From Sulfurimonadaceae bacterium (GTDB lineage Bacteria; Campylobacterota; Campylobacteria; Campylobacterales; Sulfurimonadaceae), in the NCBI GenBank assembly GCA_028683835.1, contig JAQUHB010000010.1:17523-81522 (forward strand): DNA of 64,000 bases, in the 5' to 3' direction. The notes below the pieces were generated by a model. The model saw only the letters and a program-made list of their open reading frames with translations, ran no database searches and was not told the origin of the DNA. A program made the position numbers and the translations under genes. Shown piece by piece: positions 1-8,732 of the stretch (position 1 is the first letter of the stretch; each line of letters begins with the position of its first letter).

Positions 1-1037
1 AGAGCTTTTGCGATATCTCCTGAGTATTTGATACCGCCATCAGCGATAACAGGCACATCATATTTTCTTGCCATCTGTGCACATTCATCGATTGCAGAAA
101 TTTGAGGAACACCAACACCTGCTACGATACGAGTCGTGCAGATAGAACCTGGTCCAATCCCCACTTTCACGCCATCCGCTCCAGCTTTTATGAGTGCTTC
201 AGCAGCTTCACCTGTTGCAATATTTCCAGCGATAATATCAACAACTAACGTCTCTTTAATCTTTTTAACCGTATCGAGGATACCTTTTGAGTGTCCATGC
301 GCAGAGTCAAGAACTAAAACATCACAACCGGCATCAACAAGAGCTTTTGCGCGATCATACTGACCAACACCGATAGCAGCACCAACACGAAGTCTTCCAA
401 AATCATCTTTATTTGCATTTGGATATTCGATACGTTTTTTGATATCTTTGATCGTCACAAGTCCTTTTAAGAATCCGTCTTCATCAATAATAGGTAATTT
501 TTCTATCTTATTTTTATGCATAATATCTGCGGCATCGTCTAATGATATCCCTTTATTTGCAGTGATTAAAGGCATTTTTGTCATTGCCTCTTCTGCAGTT
601 TTACGCATATCTTTCTCAAAACGCATATCACGATTTGTCAAAATACCAAGAAGTTTATTATGACCATCAACAACCGGAACACCTGAAATTTTATACTCTT
701 TCATAAGCGCATCTGCATCGCCAAGTGTAGCATCTGGATGGACATAGATCGGATCTATAATAATTCCGCTTTCTGATTTTTTTACTTTTTTAACTTGCTT
801 GCACTGAGTCTCGATATCCATATTTTTATGAATAATCCCGATTCCGCCAAGTCTAGCCATAGCAATAGCCGCGCGGTATTCAGTCACAGTATCCATTGCA
901 GCAGATACCATAGGGATATTTAACGTAATATTTTTTGTAAGTTTCGTCTCTAGGCTTACCTCTTTTGGTAAAACTTCTGAGTATTGTGGTACGAGGAGTA
1001 CATCTTCAAATGTGAGGGCGCGTTTACGAATTTTCAT
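1..1037 (-). CDS. guaB: IMP dehydrogenase (partial, C-terminus outside window)
   Basis: Oxidises IMP to XMP with NAD+, the committed step of GTP synthesis in the cytoplasm. Translating the minus strand from the ATG at 1037 gives [18 protein letters not shown], then '[11 protein letters not shown]', two CBS domains at roughly residues 90-205, and the catalytic-cysteine loop '[11 protein letters not shown]' near residue 305. About 345 of the usual ~485 residues are present and the frame runs open off the window edge, which is why the ORF track misses it. An AAGGAT ribosome site precedes the start. In many Campylobacterota guaB lies next to gatA; here gatA is about 6 kb upstream on the same strand with other genes between. 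Identity is secure. Confidence 0.96.
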   Translation of the reverse strand, partial: MKIRKRALTFEDVLLVPQYSEVLPKEVSLETKLTKNITLNIPMVSAAMDTVTEYRAAIAMARLGGIGIIHKNMDIETQCKQVKKVKKSESGIIIDPIYVHPDATLGDADALMKEYKISGVPVVDGHNKLLGILTNRDMRFEKDMRKTAEEAMTKMPLITANKGISLDDAADIMHKNKIEKLPIIDEDGFLKGLVTIKDIKKRIEYPNANKDDFGRLRVGAAIGVGQYDRAKALVDAGCDVLVLDSAHGHSKGILDTVKKIKETLVVDIIAGNIATGEAAEALIKAGADGVKVGIGPGSICTTRIVAGVGVPQISAIDECAQMARKYDVPVIADGGIKYSGDIAKA

Positions 1038-1386
1038 ACGGATATCCTTATGTTGAGTAAAAGTTGTGATTATAGTAATTGTGCGATTATAACTTTTTTG
1101 TGGTTAAAAAAAAGTTATAGCAAAGCCAAACTTTTACATTTAAGTTTTATTCACAATAGAGGACTTGATTTCAGTATTTATTATTACAAAGGTCTTATTC
1201 TGTAAAAAGTATTGAAAAATAACACTATTTTTGGGTCTGACATTGACATGATAGTGATTATATATTAAGCAAAACATTTATTTAATTCTGTCTTTTCCAT
1301 TCTATTTTATTTTATATAACTGAACTCTATTGACAAACAATAAATAGTAAGATATATTATTGTCAATTTAACTAAAGGTGGCTATT
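1038..1386. other. Intergenic region between divergent guaB and HD-GYP gene
   Basis: About 350 bp of AT-rich DNA without a convincing gene; the short plus-strand ORF at 984-1205 overlaps guaB and has no ribosome site. On the minus strand a TATAAT-like box (1069-1074) is a plausible guaB -10 element. The rightmost 60 bp hold the promoter of the HD-GYP gene, listed separately. I see nothing else definite here. Confidence 0.5.
1329..1367 (+). promoter_or_regulatory. sigma70 promoter with flanking inverted repeat, HD-GYP gene
   Basis: TTGACA at 1330-1335 and TATATT at 1353-1358 are separated by exactly 17 bp, a near-consensus promoter 30 bp ahead of the ATG at 1387. The -35 box lies inside ATTGACAA (1329-1336), and its exact inverted partner TTGTCAAT sits at 1360-1367 just after the -10. 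The two arms embrace the whole promoter, so a dimeric repressor could bind there; that part is inference. Confidence 0.6.
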
Positions 1387-2499
1387 ATGGATTATAAAAA
1401 TATCGCTCAACAGATAGTAGATATCCATGAACATCTGCGCCTTGAGTGGCCACATCTCAACCATGTTGCCATTGCATTGTATGACCCGGAGAAAGAGGAA
1501 TTACATTCCTTCGCCAATTCCGAAAACACTCATACAAAACTTATTCAATTTGTCCAAAAAATTTCTTCTTTTCCCGAGCTGCAAAAAATTGCAGAAACCA
1601 AAATCCCTCATATGATTGATGCCTCATCTCTTTTTGCAAATCCAGATCATCAGTCCTCTTCGAGTAATTTTGATTCTAGTTTTACCTTACCTATTTTTTT
1701 ACAAAACGGTGATTTATTGGGATTTATATTTTTCAGTGCAGATAAGAATAATTTCTTCACAAAAACAATCCAAGACCATTTGATCGTTTACACACGCCTC
1801 ATCCGTTCCATGATTTTATCGGATATTCTCCCCTTGAAAATACTTCAGGCAGCAGTCATCATGACTCAAAATATGACCCGCTATAAAGATGAAGAAACTG
1901 CCGGACATATTGCCCGGGTTGCCTATTATTCTCGTATGATTGCTGAGTCACTGGCACAAAAACACAATCTAAGCGATGAATTTATTAATTATATTCTCCT
2001 CTATGCCCCGCTACACGACATCGGAAAACTGGCGATACCTGATTCTATCTTACTCAAACCTGGGCGATTAGATCCGGACGAATATGAAATAATGAAAACA
2101 CATGTCATCAAAGGGGAAGAAATCGTCAAGATGCTAATTTCGAGTTTTGACTTAGCTGATTACGATCATACAAGCATGCTCATAAATATTACAAGCTACC
2201 ATCATGAAAGGATCAATGGTGAAGGATATCCGCACAAATTGAAAAGTTTAGAGATACCTATAGAAAGCCGAATTATTGCTGTTGCCGACGTATTTGATGC
2301 TATGAGTAATCCACGCCCTTATCATAAGGGACGAAGTATAGAAGAAACCTTTGAGCATTTGCATTCAAATGCCGGTATCCTTTTTGATCCAGATTGCGTC
2401 AACGCTCTTCTTCAACATAAACAAGAGATTTTTGAAATCAGAAAAATATTTGTCGCAGAAGAATATAACTTTGACTTAATTAAAAATTCTGTCATATAA
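1387..2499 (+). CDS. HD-GYP domain protein with GAF-like N-terminus
   Basis: Probable cyclic-di-GMP phosphodiesterase, 370 aa, cytoplasmic. Residues 1-150 look like a degenerate GAF-type sensor domain; residues 155-350 are an HD-GYP domain with 'HDIGKLAIPD' (near residue 210), 'LLKPGRL', 'HHERINGEGYP' and 'DVFDAMSNPRPYH'. The Asp normally found in HHExxDGxGYP is Asn here, but GYP and the metal-binding His residues are kept, so activity is likely though not certain. The ORF track starts at a GTG (1378); I prefer the ATG at 1387 because AAAGGTGG is correctly spaced for it. It stands alone with its own promoter and converges with the PAS/HD-GYP gene downstream. Confidence 0.85.
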   Translation: MDYKNIAQQIVDIHEHLRLEWPHLNHVAIALYDPEKEELHSFANSENTHTKLIQFVQKISSFPELQKIAETKIPHMIDASSLFANPDHQSSSSNFDSSFTLPIFLQNGDLLGFIFFSADKNNFFTKTIQDHLIVYTRLIRSMILSDILPLKILQAAVIMTQNMTRYKDEETAGHIARVAYYSRMIAESLAQKHNLSDEFINYILLYAPLHDIGKLAIPDSILLKPGRLDPDEYEIMKTHVIKGEEIVKMLISSFDLADYDHTSMLINITSYHHERINGEGYPHKLKSLEIPIESRIIAVADVFDAMSNPRPYHKGRSIEETFEHLHSNAGILFDPDCVNALLQHKQEIFEIRKIFVAEEYNFDLIKNSVI

Positions 2500-2602
2500 A
2501 ATATAAATAATCATATAACATTTAATTTACCGCCTTTAGCAAACTATATAAATTCTTTCATTTAGACAATTACAGCTTTGTATTGGAACAATTTAAGCCT
2601 TT

Positions 2603-2650
2603 ATATATTGCCTTATTCTTAATATTAAATAAGAAAATAATGCAATATAT
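2603..2650. terminator. AT-rich nested hairpin between convergent genes
   Basis: Outer arms ATATATTGC / GCAATATAT (2603-2611, 2642-2650) enclose inner arms CTTATT / AATAAG. The structure sits between the 3' ends of two convergent genes, so a bidirectional terminator is plausible, though the stem is weak and no clean T-run follows. Confidence 0.35.
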
Positions 2651-5320
2651 TTAAAACGTACTGCTAAATGCAAATTTTTCCTTCTCAAACAACTCAAGAC
2701 ATGCATCTACAACAGAAGGTTCATAGATGCTTCCGCGTCCATGTCTAATCTCATCTATTGCAGCTTCTATCCCTACAGATGGACGATATGGACGATGTGA
2801 TGACATAGCTTCTACAACGTCTGACAAAGCGACTATCTTGGATTCTAGCAGTATCTCATCACCTTTTAAGCCTTGCGGATATCCACTCCCGTCGATCTTT
2901 TCATGATGCTGCAAAATTATCGTCGCTATCGGCCATGGAAATTGAATATCTTTGAGTATATCATAACCGGTTTGGGGATGCATCTGAATAAGTTTGTACT
3001 CAAGATCATTAAGTTTTCCAGGTTTGACAAGTATCTCCGAGGGAACATGGATTTTTCCCAAGTCATGGATAAGCGCCGCAAAATGGATCCCATGAACTTG
3101 ATAATCAGGCAGATTCATCTTTTTTGCGATTGCTGTTGCAAGTTCTGCTACACGGCGCTGATGCCCTGCCGTATATGGATCACGTGACTCAAGTGTCGCT
3201 GCGATTGCTTGAATAGACTGTTCCAAACTTTGCTGCAACAAAAGGACATGTTGTTCATGTTCTGTACGTGTACGTAAATTGATAATACCGTAAGCCAAAT
3301 CATTTGCCAGCTCTTCTAGAAGATGGATTTCCTCTTTATCAAATGAATTTTTTTGATATGAATAGATACTTAAAGCGCCGAAAACTTTGCCTTTGTTCAA
3401 AAGAGGAAAAGCGATATTGGAAGCATAACGGTGTAATTTACAAGCGTCTTTCCATGACTGATAGCCTTGTTCATTTTCAATATCTCTGCAGATTTGTTGT
3501 ACGCCGTTTCGAATAGCTCTTGCAGATGGTAACTGTCCCTCTTCTATATCATCCCAACTAAGAGGTCCATTATAAAAATAATTTTCATCTTTACCCGACC
3601 ATGCCATAAGAGTCATACTTTTTTTTACATCGTCTTGAGTGTATACGACCGTTGCAAGAGCATACCCTCCTTTATCTACGATAATACTCGTCACGGTGTA
3701 CAACAAATCATCTTCATTTGAAGCTTTTACAAGAGCTATATTACCGGCAGAAAGGGTTTTTAAAGCGCGATTTGCTCTATGAAGAGATGCTTCAGCTTCT
3801 TTTCTCTCTGTAATCACATCAAAAACGGCTACAAAATATTCACGCTTTGGACTATAGACTGAAATAAAAAACCATGTTTTAAGAGATTCTACATAGATCT
3901 CAAACTGTTCAGATCCTCCGCCTGAGGCTACTCTGCCATATCTTTCAAAGAGCTCAGGATCACTTTCTTTGATTCCAGGAACGACATCACTAATATGTTT
4001 ACCTTTAACATCATGCAAACCGGTCTGTTTTTCAAAAGCTTCATTGACATCTAGATAGATAAAATCTACCGGTCGCCCATCTTCATAGATCATTTGACAA
4101 TAGGCAAAACCGTTTAACATACTCGCAAAAAGTAGTCTATAACGCTCTTCACTTTTGTGAAGAGCATGTTCTGCCTGTTTACGTTCAGTAATATCACGAT
4201 CTATTCCACGATACCCTAAAAGATCTCCATTTTCATCAAAAAATGGAACACCGCTAGTTTCGAAAATAACATAGTGCCCATTTTTATGAATCATGATATT
4301 TTCTAAGGCAACGATTTTTGAAGATGTTTCAACAATATTTTTAAAAAAAGAAGATACTCTCTGTGCTTCTTTAGGAGACATAAAAGCGAATGGTGATTTC
4401 CCAAGAAGTTCATGTGATTCATATCCAAGTAAAGCTTTTGATTGAGGGCTTACATAAGTATAATTACCTTTTTCGTCTACTTCCCAAATCCAATCACTGA
4501 CAGACTCTATAATCGTGCGAAATTTTTCCTCACTTTGTCTTAGTAACTTTTCTGTCCTTTTCCGTTCAGTAATATCCCGTAAAATGCCAATACCATTCCA
4601 TACGCCATTTTTCTCGACTGCCGATAATGAAAGTTCAATAGGGAACTCCGTTCCATCCTTCTTTATTGCAGCTAATTCCAGTGTCTTTCCAATAGCAACA
4701 CCTTCACCACTCTCCATAAAATGTTTAAGAGCGCTTTTATGGGCTTCTAAAAAACGCTTTGGCGCAAGCAGTCTATGCAAATTCAGACCCACTGCCTCTT
4801 TCTCGCAATAACCGAATATTTTTTCAGCTGCCCTATTCCAATAAGATATATTGCCTTTGTTATCTATCATTAAGATCGCATCTTGCGCAGAAGTAGCGAT
4901 ACTGCGAAATTTCTCCTCACTTTCCCGCACTTCTTTTTCTAAACTTTTATACTTTGTAATATCTTCAAGTATATGCATAGAATAGAGATATTTTCCCTTA
5001 TTATCTACTATAGAATAAGCTAATAAACGAAAGATGGCATCACCTACCTGTAACTCCTCTTCATGTCCTTCAGTACCGGGATTTTTTACTCCTTCTTGAC
5101 AACCGTATGATGGAGCATCTGATTTTGGGAAGATTTCATAATATTTACGACCTATAATTTCTTCAAATGAAAGTCCTGCATACTTTTGATAGGCTTTATT
5201 ACAGCGTAAAACATGAAATTCACCATCATGTATAAAAATTGCATCTTGAAATGAATCCAGTGCACTCATCCACTCTTGATGTGCGTGTTCAATCTTTTCA
5301 CATATCTCATTATCTAACAT
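2651..5320 (-). CDS. Multi-PAS, GAF, HD-GYP sensor phosphodiesterase
   Basis: A cytoplasmic multi-sensor protein of 889 aa that probably degrades cyclic-di-GMP in response to several signals. In order: three clear PAS/PAC modules (about 10-135, 140-260, 265-385), a fourth divergent PAS (about 395-515), a GAF domain (about 530-685), then HD-GYP (about 700-880) with 'HDLGKIHVPSEIL', 'HHEKIDGSGYPQGL' and 'SDVVEAMSSHRPY', all key residues intact. No membrane segment and no GGDEF domain. The ORF track begins four codons earlier; the ATG at 5320 is better because GGGGAG lies just ahead of it. It is transcribed away from the ferritin-like gene on the same strand, 45 bp apart, so the two may share a transcript. 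Confidence 0.9.
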   Translation of the reverse strand: MLDNEICEKIEHAHQEWMSALDSFQDAIFIHDGEFHVLRCNKAYQKYAGLSFEEIIGRKYYEIFPKSDAPSYGCQEGVKNPGTEGHEEELQVGDAIFRLLAYSIVDNKGKYLYSMHILEDITKYKSLEKEVRESEEKFRSIATSAQDAILMIDNKGNISYWNRAAEKIFGYCEKEAVGLNLHRLLAPKRFLEAHKSALKHFMESGEGVAIGKTLELAAIKKDGTEFPIELSLSAVEKNGVWNGIGILRDITERKRTEKLLRQSEEKFRTIIESVSDWIWEVDEKGNYTYVSPQSKALLGYESHELLGKSPFAFMSPKEAQRVSSFFKNIVETSSKIVALENIMIHKNGHYVIFETSGVPFFDENGDLLGYRGIDRDITERKQAEHALHKSEERYRLLFASMLNGFAYCQMIYEDGRPVDFIYLDVNEAFEKQTGLHDVKGKHISDVVPGIKESDPELFERYGRVASGGGSEQFEIYVESLKTWFFISVYSPKREYFVAVFDVITERKEAEASLHRANRALKTLSAGNIALVKASNEDDLLYTVTSIIVDKGGYALATVVYTQDDVKKSMTLMAWSGKDENYFYNGPLSWDDIEEGQLPSARAIRNGVQQICRDIENEQGYQSWKDACKLHRYASNIAFPLLNKGKVFGALSIYSYQKNSFDKEEIHLLEELANDLAYGIINLRTRTEHEQHVLLLQQSLEQSIQAIAATLESRDPYTAGHQRRVAELATAIAKKMNLPDYQVHGIHFAALIHDLGKIHVPSEILVKPGKLNDLEYKLIQMHPQTGYDILKDIQFPWPIATIILQHHEKIDGSGYPQGLKGDEILLESKIVALSDVVEAMSSHRPYRPSVGIEAAIDEIRHGRGSIYEPSVVDACLELFEKEKFAFSSTF

Positions 5321-5365
5321 ATGACTCCCCATATTCTATTCAACAAATATTCTAGCACAAAATAT

Positions 5366-6178
5366 TCAAATTCCTAATACTTTCATCGCACTTCGTATGA
5401 CTGGTATCATGGTCATCTCGACGGCTTTGTTAAGGTTTAATGGCTGCACCATCATCTTGATAGCCATATTGTATGGATAGTGCTTTTTAGCTAGATCTTT
5501 TAGCTCTTTTTTGAATAGTTCATAAGATGAAAACTCAAACCGACCCTTGTGTTCAAGTTCATAAATACTCTGATATCCCATCTCTATATCTTCACTGCTA
5601 GCTTCCTTCAAGCGCTTGGCAATCACTTTTAGTATCACTGTTCGTCCTAGATTTTCTTTTTGATTATAGTGTTTGAAGTAATGGTCAAAGTAGCTGTAGT
5701 GATTGACCTCATCTTTGTAGATATAGTGTGACAAAGCTGCTAGTACCGGTTCATCACAACTTTTTGCATAACTCTCAAATGCTCTATACATGGTAGAAGT
5801 CCCTGTCTCGACTATCATCCTTGCAAGCATTTCTAAAGCGCGTGTTGCCTGAAACGAATCTGTGTTGCAAAGTGGCAGATAAAGCTCCAAAAAACGCTCA
5901 TACGTCTTTTGCCAGAGAAATTCAGGCCATACATATAAGATGTATGCCCTCAGCGCTTTGCCGTGTTGCAGCTCTTCCTTTTGCCAACTTTCATTTATCC
6001 AACTAACGGCTTCTAGGTTGTCACTGTAATATTCTGAAAGATTTTTTGCATAGGTCTCGGACGTTATCTCTACGAACGATGCGATCGTAAGAAGATAGAA
6101 GAGAAAACGGTTCTCTTTAACTTTTGTAGTATCTATAGAATCATAGTCTATATCTTTAGTATAATCCCATTTTGCCAT
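5366..6178 (-). CDS. Ferritin-like di-iron protein
   Basis: Predicted 270-aa helical di-iron protein. Two carboxylate/His signatures are visible: 'SETYAKNL' followed by 'EELQHGKAL', and later 'ETGTSTMY' with 'KDEVNHYSYFD', the Glu...Asp/Glu-x-x-His pattern of ferritin-like and acyl-ACP-desaturase-like proteins. Such proteins are common and mostly uncharacterised in Campylobacterota, so the substrate cannot be stated. The ORF track starts at 6214, but the ATG at 6178 has GAGGTAA at ideal spacing and is preferred. No signal peptide. Possibly co-transcribed with the PAS/HD-GYP gene downstream. Confidence 0.7.
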   Translation of the reverse strand: MAKWDYTKDIDYDSIDTTKVKENRFLFYLLTIASFVEITSETYAKNLSEYYSDNLEAVSWINESWQKEELQHGKALRAYILYVWPEFLWQKTYERFLELYLPLCNTDSFQATRALEMLARMIVETGTSTMYRAFESYAKSCDEPVLAALSHYIYKDEVNHYSYFDHYFKHYNQKENLGRTVILKVIAKRLKEASSEDIEMGYQSIYELEHKGRFEFSSYELFKKELKDLAKKHYPYNMAIKMMVQPLNLNKAVEMTMIPVIRSAMKVLGI

Positions 6179-6266
6179 AACAGTTACCTCATGTTTTAAA
6201 GTCACTGCGTCCATTTTACAACTTATAGGTTAATGTTTATCTTTACATCTAGGGGTAGATCAAAAA

Positions 6267-6275
6267 TGCTATAAT
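6267..6275 (+). promoter_or_regulatory. Extended -10 promoter of LysE-family gene
   Basis: The sequence TGCTATAAT is a perfect extended -10 element (TG-n-TATAAT) about 60 bp ahead of the LysE-family start. No good -35 box is present, as expected for extended -10 promoters. Confidence 0.5.
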
Positions 6276-6303
6276 GGCGGTACTTTCCATAAGGATGTAA
6301 GAA

Positions 6304-6342
6304 ATGCAAACTCTTCATCACACAAAATATGTCAGATGTTAG
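6304..6342 (+). other. Possible 12-codon leader ORF overlapping LysE-family start
   Basis: An ATG at 6304 with an AAGGA ribosome site opens a 12-codon frame that stops at TAG 6340-6342, overlapping the start of the exporter gene (6336) in another frame. The exporter ATG has no ribosome site of its own, so translation may be coupled through this leader. A start-region frameshift is the alternative. Confidence 0.35.
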
Positions 6343-6938
6343 CTTCTTTTAGTGAAGGGTTTTTATTGGGGCTTGGTGCTGCTATCCCCTTAGGTCCTAT
6401 TAACATTCTTATTATGAACAACGCGTTAAAAAGCTATATGGCAGGAGTTGCTCTTGGTTTTGGAGCCATGAGCGCGGATATATTTTATCTCTCTTTGATC
6501 TTAGCCGGATTTATAAAGTTTTTTAACAACCCCAATATTTTAAATATTATTGGAGTTCTCGGAAGCTCTTTTTTACTCTATCTTGCATACGACATCTACA
6601 AAAATAGAGCTAAAAAAATAGAACTGTACACCCATACCGTTCCGATTAAGAACCTCTCCAAGATCTATATCCAAGGATTGTTGTTGACACTTCTAAATCC
6701 CTACACTATCGTTTTTTGGTTTAGCATCGCAGGGTATGCCGCAACTAAAAACCTAAACACGGGTTTTACCATACTCGGTATGATCAGCGCCATCACTCTG
6801 TGGACGACTTTGATGCCCTATTTGGTACACAGAACAAAGCACAAAATATCTCAAAGAGTCTCAACCTATCTCAGCATCTTCTCTTCGCTTATTCTTTTTG
6901 GATTTTCTCTCTCACTGTTTATACATGTACTCTTTTGA
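6336..6938 (+). CDS. LysE/RhtB family amino-acid exporter
   Basis: Inner-membrane exporter of about 200 aa with five to six hydrophobic segments. The N-terminus 'GFLLGLGAAIPLGPINI' carries the family's glycine/proline-rich first helix, and the central charged loop 'YKNRAKKIEL' followed by a 'LLTLLNPYTIVFW' segment matches LysE/RhtB proteins. Length is normal for the family (about 200-210 aa). Substrate cannot be assigned. It stands alone, divergent from the ferritin-like gene. The start lacks a Shine-Dalgarno site and overlaps a short leader frame. Confidence 0.85.
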   Translation: MLASFSEGFLLGLGAAIPLGPINILIMNNALKSYMAGVALGFGAMSADIFYLSLILAGFIKFFNNPNILNIIGVLGSSFLLYLAYDIYKNRAKKIELYTHTVPIKNLSKIYIQGLLLTLLNPYTIVFWFSIAGYAATKNLNTGFTILGMISAITLWTTLMPYLVHRTKHKISQRVSTYLSIFSSLILFGFSLSLFIHVLF

Positions 6939-7052
6939 GCTGCGCGATAATAAATATTTTTAGGAATTTGTCAGCTGTTTTTTTGGGAACCTGATAACAT
7001 CAGGTTTGAAGTCGTTAAGAAAACTTTATAATAGTTTCTTACCTTCTTCTGA

Positions 7053-7160
7053 TTATTGCATCTTATCATATTCTTTTTGTTGTCTAATAAGCTCATTTTG
7101 CCTTCTTTTTGCATCATGTTCTGCTGCTTCTACAGATCTAAGTGTACCTTTCCATCCCAT
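7053..7160 (-). CDS. 35-aa small protein, probably truncated family member
   Basis: Not in the ORF track. An ATG at 7160 with GGAG seven bases upstream opens 35 codons beginning MGWKGTLRSVEAA and continuing as a Lys/Arg/Gln-rich helix ending KEYDKMQ, then TAA. The start strongly resembles a widespread bacterial family of longer proteins beginning MGWKGTxRS followed by a charged helix (recalled, not searched). If so, the reading frame has been cut short here. The surrounding 6939-7292 gap contains only this gene and two small inverted repeats (for example ACCTGAT/ATCAGGT near 6994-7010). Function unknown. Confidence 0.5.
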   Translation of the reverse strand: MGWKGTLRSVEAAEHDAKRRQNELIRQQKEYDKMQ

Positions 7161-7292
7161 GTAGAATCTCCATAATAGAGAATTTAACTACCGATGAAAC
7201 ACTATATCAGAAAAGCACTAAATGAAAATAATTACAAGAAAATACTTCCAAGCTCAACAGCTTGAAAAGTAGAAAAGTTTAAAGTTTGAAGA

Positions 7293-8639
7293 TTAAGAGT
7301 TGTAGTTTACCTGTTTTTCTAAGCTGAGTGCGCCGTCAAAAAGTGTTTGTTCGTCGTATGCTTTTGCTATGAGCTGTAAACCTATGGGCATACCGCTTTG
7401 TGTATTTGCAACAGGCACAGAGATAGCAGGAAGACCTGCGAGGTTTACAGAGATAGTATAAATGTCACTGAGGTACATCTCTATCGGGCTTGAAAGCTCA
7501 CCGAACTTATTTGCAACTGTCGGAGCGACAGGCGACAAAATAAGATCCACATCTTCAAATATTTTTGCGTAGTTATCTTTGATAAGATGACGAACTTTTT
7601 GTGCTTTTACATAGTAAGCATCATAGTATCCAGAAGATAAAACGAAGTTTCCAAGCATGATACGGCGTTTTACTTCATCGCCAAAACCTTCACTACGTGT
7701 TTTGATAAAAGTATCTTCGAGATTTTTACCCACTTTACGGTTTCCATAACGGATACCATCATATCGTGCTAAGTTTGTTGTTGCTTCAGCTGTTGCCGTG
7801 ATGTAGTAAGCCGAGATATCGTATTTTGGGTTCATCATCTCTTTTTCTACGATGGTATGACCCGCAGCTTTTAATGCTTCAATAGTATCAGAATACGCTT
7901 TTTGTACGTCATCGCTTGCATCTTTGACATATTCTGGTAAAACAGCGATGCGTAATTTTCTCTCAGGGTTAAGTTTATCGCTTACTTTTTCATACGAAAT
8001 ATCCGCACTTGTAGAATCTTTTTCATCGTGTCCGCAGATAATGTCATACAAGATCGCCGCATCTTCGACGTTTTGAGTCATCGGCCCGATCTGATCCAAG
8101 CTTGAAGCATACGCACCAAGACCATAACGGCTCACACGTCCGTAAGTCGGTTTCATCCCGACAATCCCGCAAAACGCCGCAGGCTGACGGATAGACCCAC
8201 CCGTGTCGCTTCCAAGTGCCGCGATAGCAAGACCTGCTGCCACAGCAGCCGCGCTTCCGCCCGAACTTCCACCTGGAACACAGTCACGGTTTTTAGGGTT
8301 TAAAGTCTTGCCGTAAAAACTGCTCTCAGTTGTAGAACCCATCGCAAACTCATCCATATTTGTACGACCAAATGGGCTAAGACCTGCGATGAGCATCTTT
8401 TCGATTACCGTTGCATTGTACGGAGAAATGTAGCCTTGAAGGATATTCGAGCCTGAAGTCACAGACCAATCTTTGACTTGGATATTGTCTTTTATCGCGA
8501 TCGGCACGCCTTCCCCTACATTGTTGACATCTATGTACGCATTTAACGCAGGATCTGCTTCTATCTTTGTCTTTAGTTCATCTTTAAATTTTTTCAGTTC
8601 ATCTGTACTAAGAGATAATGCTTCTTTTAATGTAATCAC
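7293..8639 (-). CDS. gatA: Asp/Glu-tRNA amidotransferase subunit A
   Basis: Amidase subunit of GatCAB, which releases ammonia from glutamine and converts Glu-tRNA(Gln) or Asp-tRNA(Asn) to the amidated form; essential where GlnRS or AsnRS is missing. The amidase-signature Ser-cisSer-Lys triad is visible: Lys50 in 'AIKDN', Ser in '[14 protein letters not shown]' (near 125) and Ser149 in '[13 protein letters not shown]'. Length 448 aa is usual for Campylobacterota GatA. Starts with GTG at 8639 preceded by AGGA. gatB and gatC are not in the window. Same strand as guaB, about 6.2 kb downstream. Confidence 0.96.
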   Translation of the reverse strand: MITLKEALSLSTDELKKFKDELKTKIEADPALNAYIDVNNVGEGVPIAIKDNIQVKDWSVTSGSNILQGYISPYNATVIEKMLIAGLSPFGRTNMDEFAMGSTTESSFYGKTLNPKNRDCVPGGSSGGSAAAVAAGLAIAALGSDTGGSIRQPAAFCGIVGMKPTYGRVSRYGLGAYASSLDQIGPMTQNVEDAAILYDIICGHDEKDSTSADISYEKVSDKLNPERKLRIAVLPEYVKDASDDVQKAYSDTIEALKAAGHTIVEKEMMNPKYDISAYYITATAEATTNLARYDGIRYGNRKVGKNLEDTFIKTRSEGFGDEVKRRIMLGNFVLSSGYYDAYYVKAQKVRHLIKDNYAKIFEDVDLILSPVAPTVANKFGELSSPIEMYLSDIYTISVNLAGLPAISVPVANTQSGMPIGLQLIAKAYDEQTLFDGALSLEKQVNYNS

Positions 8640-8732
8640 TAAATTTCCTATCTTTTAAATTAATCACACGATTATATCTAAACGTTTATATCATTTTTCT
8701 TTTATTGTTTTTAAGTATTTTATTGTTCTACA

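Noticed and set aside
984-1205. 73-aa plus-strand ORF upstream of the HD-GYP gene
   Set aside because: It overlaps the guaB start in antisense, has no ribosome site and looks like random translation.
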